NCBI GenBank assembly: GCA_029259815.1
Contig: JAJDEJ010000007.1
Span: 1-64,000 of the forward strand
Source: Planctomycetaceae bacterium
GTDB lineage: Bacteria > Planctomycetota > Planctomycetia > Planctomycetales > Planctomycetaceae
Direction of reading: 5' to 3'
DNA length: 64,000 nt
A program made the position numbers and the translations under genes. The notes beneath the pieces were generated by a model. The model had not been told where the DNA came from, made no database searches, and saw only the letters and a list, made by a program, of their open reading frames with translations. Shown here in pieces: positions 29,413 to 38,500 of the stretch (positions within the stretch are counted from its first letter, which is position 1; each line of letters begins with the position of its first letter).

Positions 29413-29668
29413 TCCCAAGCCGACGGCTCTGCCGTCGACCGGCCATGGTCGCAGGATTCAAACAACAGGTCGGTGGCGTCACGCGCAGTTGTTCGACGGC
29501 GGAGAGGCTGTGGTTTTTCGTAGGACGGATTTCCAAATCCGTCCCATTCCCCAATCCCTCGTCCGACATGTCTGTTTGACGGGGGTTCTGGACGGACTTG
29601 GAAGTCCGTCCTACGGCGTGAGGGCACGCCGGCCAAAAACTCACAGCCTCGGAGCCGTCGGCTTGGGA
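29413..29668. repeat. Composite nested inverted repeat (planctomycete type)
   Basis: Three nested pairs of arms fill this gap between two convergent genes. The outer arms 29413-29429 and 29652-29668 are perfectly complementary over 17 bases. The middle arms 29504-29518 and 29635-29650 pair with a one-base slip. The inner arms 29520-29544 and 29590-29614 pair at 23 of 25 positions, and each inner arm is itself a near-palindrome (GGACGGATTTCCAAATCCGTCC-type). No open frame is inside. Confidence 0.85.
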
Positions 29669-29670
29669 GG

Positions 29671-31737
29671 TCAGGTGCCGTCGTCGATGACTGTCGCACA
29701 TTCCGGCAGGCTGGCGAGGAACGTGCGGCCGTAGGGTTTCGTGCGGATGCGGGGGTCGAGAATGACGACTTGGCCCGTGTCACTCTTCGAGCGGATGAGG
29801 CGGCCGAAGCCCTGGCGGAGTTTGATGACCGCTTCGGGGACCTGGTATTCCATGAAGGGGTTGCCGCCGTTCTCACGGATGCGTTCGACGCGGGCTTGCA
29901 GGAGGGGGTGATCGGGTACGCTGAACGGCAGGCGGGTGATGATCACGTTTTGCAGAGCATCGCCAGGGACGTCGACGCCCTGCCAGAAGCTCTCGGTGCC
30001 GAACAGCACGGCTCGCTGTTCCTGTTTGAATTTCTCCAGAAGGGCCGTCCGCTCGGTGCCACCTCCCTGACACAGCAGCAGCAGGTTCTGCGATGAGCAC
30101 CACGCCGTCAGTTTGTTGGCACAGGCTTGCAGCATCTTGTAACTGGTGAACAGTACGAACGCGCGGCCGTCGGTTTCGAGGATGTGCCGCTTGATGCGTT
30201 CACAGGCGGCTTGCTCGAATTCGCGTGCTTGTGACGAGGGATCGGGCATGCGGTCGGCGAGGACGAGCCGTGCTTGCGTGCGGTAATCGAACGGGCTGCC
30301 GAGTTTGACCTCTTCACTCTTGGTGAGGCCGATGCGGCTGCGGAAGTAGCCGAAGTCGCTCTCGCCGACAGAGAGCGTGGCACTGGTGAGCACGACCGTG
30401 TTGACCTGATTGAACAGTTCGTCACGCAGGACGGGGCCGACGTCGATGGGAGCGGAGACGAGCTTGACATTCTGTCGCTGACGTCCGAACTGCTCAGCCC
30501 AGTAGACCGAGTCGTCCTGCAACTGTTTGAGCCACGTGTCGAGGGCGAGTGACAGTCCGACGAGCCTTTCGGCTGAGGATGTCAACTCGATCTTTTGAGC
30601 TTCGTCCTCCAGCCGTTCAGCGTACGAGTTCAGCTGGACGGCGAGGTGTCGCAGGTCGTCCATGAGGGGCGTGTCGATGCCGATTGGCTGGCGGGCTCGT
30701 CCGTTGCCGCGATGCTCACCAAGCCAATGGGAGATGTGACTGAAGAAGTCGTCACTGACGAATCGCAGTCGATGCACGAGCTGTTGTTCTGCGTTCAAGT
30801 TGTGATGCAGCAGCAGTCCTTTCTGGGTGCGATCGTTGTACAGCCGGTTGAACAGGTAGGTTAGTTGGCCGTTGGTGACGGAGAGACCCAGATGATCGCC
30901 GGCGACCGATTCGATTGTGTGAGCCTCATCCAGCACGGCGACGTCATAGTCGGGCAGCACACTCGCTCCCTCGCGACGCAGTGCGAGGTCCGAGAAAAAC
31001 AGCGCATGATTCACCACAAGGATGTCGGCGTTCCAAGCCCGGCGGCGAGCCGCGTAGTAGTGACATTGATCGTACGTCGGACATTTGCGGCCCAAGCAGT
31101 TGCCGTGCTCGCTCTTGACTTCGTCCCACACGGTCCCGACCGGTCGAAAGCCGAGGTCGGTGAGACTCCCGTCGTGAGTGTCACCCGCCCACTGTCTCAC
31201 GCGGCTGAGTTGCTGCAACTCGTCCTGCTCTCCGAAGAGTGTTGATGATCGCTCTGCGGCTCCTTTGAGTCGCCGTAGGCTGATGTAGTTGGACCGTCCT
31301 TTCACCAGCACAGACGAGCATTCGATGGGCAGCACCGCGTTGAGGAATGGCAGATCCTTGTGGATGAGCTGTTCTTGCAGGCTGATGGTGTGCGTGCTGA
31401 TGACGATCCGTTTGCGATCCCCCTCCTGTTTTTTTCGAGACGCAGCTGTCAGCATGACGGGAACGAGGTACGCAAAGCTCTTGCCCACCCCTGTGCCCGC
31501 CTCCGCGATGATGTGCGACTGTGACGCGATCGCAGCTCCGACCGCATCCGCCATCTCGACCTGTTCGCCCCGATGCTCGTATGATGTCAGCCGCTTGGCG
31601 ATGAATCCATCCTCGCCGAGGATCGAAGAGGGAGTGAGCGTCTGATTGGACACTGAGTTTTCCGGTGAGGCAAGCTGCCGACTCAAATGAGAGTTGATCG
31701 AGGCGGGCATCATAGACGAGTCAGCGGAACCATGCAT
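29671..31737 (-). CDS. dinG: DinG-family ATP-dependent DNA helicase (XPD/Rad3 type)
   Basis: A 688-residue superfamily-2 helicase. Motif I is IIAEAGTGVGKSFAYLVP (about residues 77-94), motif II is VAVLDEAHTIES (DEAH box), and the C-terminal motifs include FVLFTSYKMLQ, FGTESFWQGVDVPGDAL and GFGRLIRSKSD. Four cysteines between motifs Ia and II (CLGRKCPTYDQC plus neighbours) fit the iron-sulphur cluster of the DinG/XPD family, though spacing was not modelled. It would unwind 5' overhang, R-loop or D-loop DNA in repair. Starts at ATG 31737, or at the ATGATG about eight codons in. It reads away from the T6SS locus. Confidence 0.9.
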   Translation of the reverse strand: MHGSADSSMMPASINSHLSRQLASPENSVSNQTLTPSSILGEDGFIAKRLTSYEHRGEQVEMADAVGAAIASQSHIIAEAGTGVGKSFAYLVPVMLTAASRKKQEGDRKRIVISTHTISLQEQLIHKDLPFLNAVLPIECSSVLVKGRSNYISLRRLKGAAERSSTLFGEQDELQQLSRVRQWAGDTHDGSLTDLGFRPVGTVWDEVKSEHGNCLGRKCPTYDQCHYYAARRRAWNADILVVNHALFFSDLALRREGASVLPDYDVAVLDEAHTIESVAGDHLGLSVTNGQLTYLFNRLYNDRTQKGLLLHHNLNAEQQLVHRLRFVSDDFFSHISHWLGEHRGNGRARQPIGIDTPLMDDLRHLAVQLNSYAERLEDEAQKIELTSSAERLVGLSLALDTWLKQLQDDSVYWAEQFGRQRQNVKLVSAPIDVGPVLRDELFNQVNTVVLTSATLSVGESDFGYFRSRIGLTKSEEVKLGSPFDYRTQARLVLADRMPDPSSQAREFEQAACERIKRHILETDGRAFVLFTSYKMLQACANKLTAWCSSQNLLLLCQGGGTERTALLEKFKQEQRAVLFGTESFWQGVDVPGDALQNVIITRLPFSVPDHPLLQARVERIRENGGNPFMEYQVPEAVIKLRQGFGRLIRSKSDTGQVVILDPRIRTKPYGRTFLASLPECATVIDDGT

Positions 31738-31808
31738 TCACGCTGGGATCTTCATCAGACGTGGTCCAGGTTTTGAGGCATCCCAGGTGCAGCTGAGCAC
31801 TGATTCAC

Positions 31809-32150
31809 CTACAGATCGTCGGTCATGGATTCGGCATCTTCAACCATATCGGTGTCATCAACCAATTCGGTCCACGGAACTGGTTCTGCGGTGAGGCAAT
31901 GTCGATGAATGGCGGCAATTCCCTGGGGACGGGCAAGGGACACAGCGAGTGGGGCATGCTTCGCAAGCTGAAGAAGTCCAGGCACGAAGTGAAACGCGAC
32001 AGTCTCCATGGGATTACAGAGAACTACGTGCCATTCGACCCCGCATGCGAAGCAACCTGGAGGCCTCAGAACGGCAATAATTGCCGTTACCAACTGAGGT
32101 TGCAGGGGTTGAGGCGATGTCGTACAAGCTGCGGCAATCGTCCCTCGCCA
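31809..32150 (-). CDS. Possible small hypothetical protein upstream of dinG
   Basis: A 113-residue open frame on the dinG strand, 72 bases upstream of it. The C-terminal 90 residues look protein-like (CGVEWHVVLCNPMETVAFHF, then an acidic tail), with no family match. Its ATG at 32150 would overlap the far-upstream VgrG start at 32152, so both cannot easily be right unless VgrG begins at 32191. Otherwise 31738-32151 holds only promoter space. Confidence 0.35.
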   Translation of the reverse strand, partial: WRGTIAAACTTSPQPLQPQLVTAIIAVLRPPGCFACGVEWHVVLCNPMETVAFHFVPGLLQLAKHAPLAVSLARPQGIAAIHRHCLTAEPVPWTELVDDTDMVEDAESMTDDL

Positions 32151-32151
32151 C

Positions 32152-34158
32152 ATGGGTTCCTCGTTCGAACTTCCAATCCTTCCCCTCACGATGGCAAACG
32201 TCCCAACCATGATGCTGAGTGCAGCTGGTATGGAGGGGCTGCGACCGGTCCGCATGGCTGTGCGCGAAGGAATCTCCAAGCCATTTCGGGTCGACCTGGA
32301 CTTCACCTCGACCGACCCTCAACTCGATATCAAGAGTCTGCTCGGCCAGCACTTCACCGTCACCTTCGCGGTGGACTCGAGCGGTGCGGTGCGGACGTTC
32401 GATGGTCTCGCCAGTCGTTTGGAATTAGTCGGCGATGAATATCACGCGAAGCTGTATCGCACTCGACTCCGTCCATCGATCTGGTTCCTGCGGAAGACGA
32501 GCGACTGCCGCATCTTCCAAGGGATGACTGCCGAGGCCATCATCAATCAAGTCCTCACGGAACACGAGATCACTGAGGTGACATGGCAACTCACCGGTTC
32601 CGCGGCAAGCACTCCGCGTGAATACTGCGTGCAGTACAATGAAAGCGATGCGAACTTCGTATTCCGACTCTTGGAAGAGGAAGGCGTTTCCTACTACTTC
32701 ACACACGCAGATGGCAAGCACACCTTGGTTCTCTGCGATGATCTCAACGAAAACGACGCAGCCGCTGGGTCGGACAACATCGTGCTAACCTCTGCCGATC
32801 GAAACGCTCAGACAGACCAGTTTCGGTCGTGGTCCAGCCGACTCTCGATGCAGACGGGAACGGTCACGACGCGGGAGTACGACTTTCATGCGCCACGAGT
32901 TCAATTGGAGGGAACTGCGGAGGTGGCCGTGGAGGAGTTTCAGGGCTTTGGGTCAGAAGAGCTTGAGGTCTACGGTTATCCTTCCCGGAGCTACCGGCAG
33001 CCTGACGCCGACTTCGATTCCAATGACATCACCACCAAAGCACAGCTGCGTCTGGAGGCCAAGCAGGCAGGCGTCAAGACGATCCGTGCAACGGGGAATG
33101 CTTACTGGTTGGAGGCCGGGTCTACTCTGAATATCACCACGGACATTCCCGGCGAAGACAAAGCGAGTTATGTCGTCTTGCAGGCCATTCACACAATTGG
33201 CAACTGGGACGGAGCAATTGGCACATCAGGCAGCGACTGGTATCAGGGTCGCTACCTTCTGCAGGACGCTGCGAATGCGATCCGGCCACGCAAGACATCT
33301 CGAAAAGTGAGGATGGCCGGTCCGCAAACAGCGGTGGTCATGCAATCCGTCGGAAGCGGACAAGACACGGACAATTATGGTCGCGTGAAAGTCCAGTTCC
33401 ATTGGGACAGAGACGATGCGAATACCTCCTGCTGGCTTCGCTGTGTGCAATCGCTCGCCGGCAAGGGCTGGGGAACATTCGCCCTGCCCCGAGAAGGACA
33501 AGAAGTTGTTGTCGAGTTTCTCAATGGAGACCCCGATCGTCCAATCGTGACCGGCGCTCTCTACAACGCCGACATGAATGGTCCGCGCAACTTGCCCGAT
33601 GAGGCCGCATGTACAACTCTGAAGACAAGATCGATCGGCTCAGAGTCCGCCGATGAGGGCCACGAGTTGACGTTGGACGACACGCCCGGTGCTGAGAGTA
33701 TTCTCGTCCATTCGGAGAACGACTTCCTGCGAGAAGTCGAGAACAACGACGCCCTCAAAGTGGGATTCGATAAGCAGTCCCCTGGTGATCAGACGATCGA
33801 TATCTTCAACAACCAGGTCGTCAACATTGGGGACGATGCAGCCGACGATGGCAGCCAAACCGTCACGGTAAAATCGAACCGCACTGTCACACTCAACGAA
33901 GGGGACGATGGCTTGACGATCACACAGGGCGACTGGAATGTCTCTCTGGCGGCTGGCTCTGCGACGATCTCTGCAGCACAGCAAATTGTCCTGAAGGTCG
34001 GGAGCACACAACTGACACTCGATGCTTCTGGGATTACTCTTCAAGGGACGAACGTCGAGATCGATGCTGACGGTTCGCTCGTCACGAAAGCGGCTGAGAT
34101 CCAGGAAGAGGCGTCCGCTTCGATGACATTGAAAGGTGGAGTCGTCCAAATCAACTGA
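32152..34158 (+). CDS. vgrG: VgrG, T6SS spike protein (TssI)
   Basis: A 668-residue trimeric spike of the type VI secretion tail. Residues about 20-400 match the gp27-like base (REGISKPFRVDLDFTST, FQGMTAEAIINQVL, NESDANFVFRLLEEEGVSYYF). An OB-fold region follows (NYGRVKVQFHWDRDD, GWGTFALPREGQEVVVEFLNGDPDRP), then the gp5-like beta-needle with repeated short strands and coupled Asp/Thr residues, ending at ITLQGTNVEIDADG. There is no long C-terminal effector extension. ATG 32152 is the longest start; ATG 32191 is as likely, since neither has a clear ribosome site. Confidence 0.93.
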   Translation: MGSSFELPILPLTMANVPTMMLSAAGMEGLRPVRMAVREGISKPFRVDLDFTSTDPQLDIKSLLGQHFTVTFAVDSSGAVRTFDGLASRLELVGDEYHAKLYRTRLRPSIWFLRKTSDCRIFQGMTAEAIINQVLTEHEITEVTWQLTGSAASTPREYCVQYNESDANFVFRLLEEEGVSYYFTHADGKHTLVLCDDLNENDAAAGSDNIVLTSADRNAQTDQFRSWSSRLSMQTGTVTTREYDFHAPRVQLEGTAEVAVEEFQGFGSEELEVYGYPSRSYRQPDADFDSNDITTKAQLRLEAKQAGVKTIRATGNAYWLEAGSTLNITTDIPGEDKASYVVLQAIHTIGNWDGAIGTSGSDWYQGRYLLQDAANAIRPRKTSRKVRMAGPQTAVVMQSVGSGQDTDNYGRVKVQFHWDRDDANTSCWLRCVQSLAGKGWGTFALPREGQEVVVEFLNGDPDRPIVTGALYNADMNGPRNLPDEAACTTLKTRSIGSESADEGHELTLDDTPGAESILVHSENDFLREVENNDALKVGFDKQSPGDQTIDIFNNQVVNIGDDAADDGSQTVTVKSNRTVTLNEGDDGLTITQGDWNVSLAAGSATISAAQQIVLKVGSTQLTLDASGITLQGTNVEIDADGSLVTKAAEIQEEASASMTLKGGVVQIN

Positions 34159-34212
34159 CATGAGGTCGGCTGATTATCGAGTGCATTAATCTGAGAATCG
34201 AGAACGAAACGG

Positions 34213-35121
34213 ATGTCGGTCATCTTGAACATCACTGGCAGTTCACAAACGTGTGAGCAGTACGTGCTGCGTACAGGCGAAGTGGCGATCGTTGGTCGAT
34301 CACCTTGGGCCGACATTTCGCTGGCATGGATTCCCGACCTTGAGGAAGAGCATTTCCGAGTCGATTGTCGACACGCAGTCTGTCGGGTTGAGGCACTCAA
34401 TGGTTCGCTCTTGCGGAACAAGGTGAAGATTGACAGCGCCCTGCTCGATGATGGCGACACACTTTCGGCAGGCAACGTCGACATCAGCATTCGTTTTGTC
34501 GGACTGACGCAGGACCGTGGGTACGTCGAGCCTCTCAAGCTGATCGACAAGCAAGGCCCATCACTCGACAAGTTTTCAGAAGTCCTCTTCAAAGCAAAGC
34601 TGTCGTCCGCTGGACAGGAACGTGTTGTTTCAGGAGATCAGCTGGCGACCTTTGACGCTCTCTTGGCGGCTGGGCTGAACAAGGATGCATGCCGATTCGC
34701 TGTGGCAATTCTGCCGCCGTCCGTTGCCGTCACTTGGGCCGTTCAGCAACTCAGTGAGATCAGTCATCTGACATCAGAGGACCAAGATCAGCTGTTGGAC
34801 TACATTGCTGGGCAGCGAAATACGCTCAGTGCTGAACAGATCGATCTGAGGATTGAAGCGCTTGCCCCCAACGAACCAGATGCCTGGCTGTGGAAAGCCG
34901 CACGCTGGTCTGGCGGGAGTCTATCAAAGGCCGGCCAGCCCCCGGTGCCTCCGGCTCCATACTTATTCGCAGTCGCTATGAGTGTCGCAGTTGCGTTGGC
35001 AGCGGTTCAGCGGAAAACAGATGTCTTCCTGAGTTGGATGTCAGCCGTCCGCGAGCAGATCATCCTGCATACATCTCCGATACCAATCGACGCAGATGCC
35101 AAAATGCGGGCTTCCGCCTAG
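34213..35121 (+). CDS. FHA-like and DUF6931-like protein of the T6SS locus
   Basis: A 302-residue protein. Residues 1-100 look like a forkhead-associated domain: GEVAIVGRSPWADISL, then EHFRVDCRHAVCRVEALN and NGSLLRNKVKIDSALLDDGD. FHA domains bind phosphothreonine. Residues about 130-240 resemble DUF6931, an alpha-helical domain (ACRFAVAILPPSVAVTWAVQQL, EPDAWLWKAARWSGGSL). A hydrophobic stretch near residue 255 (YLFAVAMSVAVALAAVQ) could be a membrane helix. It sits between vgrG and the PAAR gene, where adaptors or effector chaperones are usual, so it may load or regulate the spike. No kinase gene is in the window. Confidence 0.7.
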   Translation: MSVILNITGSSQTCEQYVLRTGEVAIVGRSPWADISLAWIPDLEEEHFRVDCRHAVCRVEALNGSLLRNKVKIDSALLDDGDTLSAGNVDISIRFVGLTQDRGYVEPLKLIDKQGPSLDKFSEVLFKAKLSSAGQERVVSGDQLATFDALLAAGLNKDACRFAVAILPPSVAVTWAVQQLSEISHLTSEDQDQLLDYIAGQRNTLSAEQIDLRIEALAPNEPDAWLWKAARWSGGSLSKAGQPPVPPAPYLFAVAMSVAVALAAVQRKTDVFLSWMSAVREQIILHTSPIPIDADAKMRASA

Positions 35122-35160
35122 TTCCCCTGAGATTCGCCACACACAAGAAGGACAAGCCCA

Positions 35161-35451
35161 ATGCCACCAGCAGCACGCGTGGGCGATGACCACGAATGTT
35201 CGGAGGTCACCGGCGTGGTGCCTCACGTCGGTGGCCCGATCATCGGACCCGGCGCTCCAGCTGTCCTCATCGAAAGCATGCCGGCGTCGATCGTGGGAGA
35301 CGAGTGCGAGTGCGAGGGACCACCCGACGCCACGGTCATCGGATCGTCGACCGTGCTCATCGGTGGGATGCCGGCGGTTCGGCTGGGAGATGAAACAGAA
35401 CATGGCGGCGAAATCGTCGCGGGTGCCGCGACCGTGATGATCGGCGGCTGA
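35161..35451 (+). CDS. PAAR-domain protein (T6SS spike tip)
   Basis: A 96-residue cone-shaped tip that sharpens the VgrG spike. It is glycine and proline rich, with the PAAR signature PPAARVGDDHEC at the N-terminus, then GPIIGPGAPAVLI and TVLIGGMPAVRLGDETEHG. Histidines and cysteines in the right places could hold the usual metal ion. It has no effector extension, so cargo, if any, is encoded elsewhere or binds in trans. It lies 39 bases after the FHA-like gene. Confidence 0.93.
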   Translation: MPPAARVGDDHECSEVTGVVPHVGGPIIGPGAPAVLIESMPASIVGDECECEGPPDATVIGSSTVLIGGMPAVRLGDETEHGGEIVAGAATVMIGG

Positions 35452-35524
35452 CTGATATTGATGTTGGAGTCCTTTTGGTATTGAACAACGACAGAATCCG
35501 TTCAACGCAGAGGCACATTTGCGT

Positions 35525-38500
35525 ATGACGCAGGACTGGAGAGCACAGCCGACCACCTCATGGCTCCGCGTGACAGCGGTCTTGGTCGCCGCTGCGCTGT
35601 TTCTCTGTGCGGTGACTGCCTTTCTCTTCACACTGATTGAACCGTTTGAAGATCCTCGTTTGTTCCTCCTCACCTGTGATGGTGATCCAGCAACTGCAGC
35701 AGCGGCACCGCTCCAACGGCTGTCGGCAGTGAATCCTCTGGGCACTTCGTGTCATCAGATCACCAGCCCGCCGGGAACGAGTTGGCTGCAGGCAATCGAT
35801 CAACTTGGCGAGGAGATGCTGGCTCGGGACACGGCCGTCGTGTACATGCGGGGAGCCTGGATTGATCAACCGGAGTTAGCACTGTCCAGCGCCCCTCACT
35901 CTTCGTTTCTCAATTCGTCCAAGCTCCTCAGGCTCGAACAGATCATCCATCAGCTGAATGAGCTGCCCGCAGAGAACATTGTCCTCTGCCTGGATGACTC
36001 TGATCCGGATCTCGATCAATTTTCGGAACGTCTCAACCAGTTGCAGACGAAGGCAGTGGCGAGTCGGGTCATCATCGTGACGTCCCACAGGCTTGGAGAA
36101 GAGTCTTTCCCACTGCCGACACGGCAGTGCACGGCCTTTGGTGATGTGGTCTCGCGGTCGTTCTGTGCGACAGCTGATCGCAACCAGGACTCAGTGATTT
36201 CGGTGGGTGAGTTTCTTGCGGCCATCCAGCGGGATGTCGCGGGTTGGGCAGCCGAACTCACCGGCGGACGTGAGAGTCAAACTCCGCTCGTGATCTCCCC
36301 GACAGAGGTGGCTGCCGAGACGGCGCTATGTCGGGTTCTCCATCCGGTCGACATCGCATCGAGTGAAAACAACGGCGAGGACGTGGCTTCGAACGCTGCA
36401 CCGGAGTCAATCGCTTCGCCACGAGTTGAGTTGAGCCAAGTCACACAGACTTGGGAACTCGCTGCAGCGCTGACCGACCGTGCTATCACCAGCGATGTTC
36501 CACTGGTGATCTGTCATTGCATCCATCGTGATCTCGTCGAGCTTGAGCGGCGGTGGCGGTTCGGCGAATCAACGGCGGCTCTTCACGATGAGTACGATGC
36601 GATGCTGACAACGCTCACGAGCCTGACGAACGGTCAATCTTCGTTGCAGAATGTCCCCCAGTGGGCGATTGTGCTCGCGTCGATGCTCGAAGCGGCTGCT
36701 GAGGGAAGTCCTGCCAATCCTCCCCGGGGATCGAACACGAGCGGTCCTTCCGCTCCAACCTCGACCAATACACAGACATCAAACAATTCACGGGTATCAG
36801 GAGCGTCACAATTACAATTGGTCAGCACGTCGAGTCCGCCTGCAGGTCACCAGCGGAAACTGGAGGCGCTGAGTGAGTTGAGCACGCTACTGTCCGAGGG
36901 GGCATCCAGAGAAGCGACCACTTCATGGCTCGATCAGCACGATCCAATCTCACAGGACCGCTCAATGCAGCTTGTTCGGAAACTTACGGGGTCATCGAAC
37001 ATTCCGGATGATCTTTGGAGAGGCGTACTGCTCACTCGATTGAATCTGGAACTCAACCGGTCCGATGCGTCGATTTCGTCGTGGACCTATGCGGATTGGA
37101 CGATTGCGGAGCGGGCCGCCTTGCGATCCGAGCGATTGCTGATAGATCAAATTGAACAGAACTGGCTTTCGCGTTCGAGACGATCAAACATGTCGGCCAA
37201 CACGGCCATCATGCGCGGACACCATGCGAATGCGTTGTCTGCCTCGGCGACCCGAATGTGTCGAAACACGGTATTGATTCTGCCTGACTTGCTCGAACTC
37301 GACCGTCGTTTGCAGTTTTGGGAGAACGATCCAGCTGAGGTTGGAACCATTCTGGACGGCATTCTGGAATCGGTTGCCAGATTGCGCACTGCTCTTGGGA
37401 GGGAATCGCTGGAGGATGCCGGGCAAATCAACAATTTGGCTCGCTCGCTCGAGACGGATCGACTCCGACTGCTTCAACCGGTGAATGAGTTGACCGCTCG
37501 TGCTTCAGCGCCGTCGCAGGCGCCTCCGTCGGCCAGCGATCTCATGCGGCTGTTACGTTCGCAATTGTTGAGTTCTCGGGACCGAGCCAAGTTGCTGACG
37601 GTCTGGCAGCAGCTTGGTGATGAGTTGCCGAGCGTTGCTCCTCACCCCACCTCCGCAGGCCAAGTGATCGTGCGCGGGCTCGCTGACGGGCTCGATCGGA
37701 ACTTTCACCGACGCATGTACTTTGCACAGCTGTTTGGACCAACGCCAACGACGAACGTCTCCCCTGGGTCGTCGACAGACAATGATGCAAACATGCTTGA
37801 TGCGTTGATGGGCTATGAGATCGCCGCATCGCGTTGGCGAATCGAACGGCCTGGTGTGATCCGACAACAACTCGATCGTCTCCTCGCCGCTCCGCTGAGC
37901 GCAGATAGTCTTGGAGCAAGCCACAATCTCTGGGATTCGCTCGATGATCTCCAGGACGAGTCGCAACTTCCACTCGCGTGGCCGCAACTTGCTGAGCGAA
38001 TTCAGCAATGCCATGCGATCCAGCACCTTGATCTGCAGATCCTCCTGACCCATCTGGCGCGCAACGACGCCTCCGCATGGGAAAACGAGTGTTATGAACG
38101 AATCGAAGCGAACCTCAGGGCGGCGCGTCCCATCCTGAGGGACTGGCCGCCTCCGGTGGACGCGTCTCCGACTCTGCTCAGTGGTCCCGACACAGTCAGA
38201 CTGAGTCGCCGGTCTCCATCAGAGCTGAGGTATCGAGTTCACAACATGTCGGATCAGGATGAGTCGCTGATGCTCACCCTTCAGTATCCGGTCGGAGACT
38301 ACCTTGTTGAATTGCAGACGAACCAACCCATCCTTCCGTCTGAGACTCCCCCTTGGCCGTACACGTCTGCGGAAGCACAAACCGGGTTTCCCATCCACTT
38401 GAAGGCCCGGGCATCTCGCGAAGTGACATTGCACGTCCAGCCGAGATACGACGACGCGAAGCCTGCATCGCTGCTCGTGAGGTTGCGGGGCCCACACTCG

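Noticed and set aside
31899-32438. 179-residue plus-strand open frame before vgrG
   Set aside because: Its second half overlaps the VgrG N-terminus in another frame and it is Arg/Cys-rich with no family features.
36615-36828. Ser/Thr/Asn-rich stretch in the first giant protein as a possible repeat or frameshift
   Set aside because: Frame and codon use continue normally on both sides, so it is simply a linker between the pseudo-caspase and helical regions.
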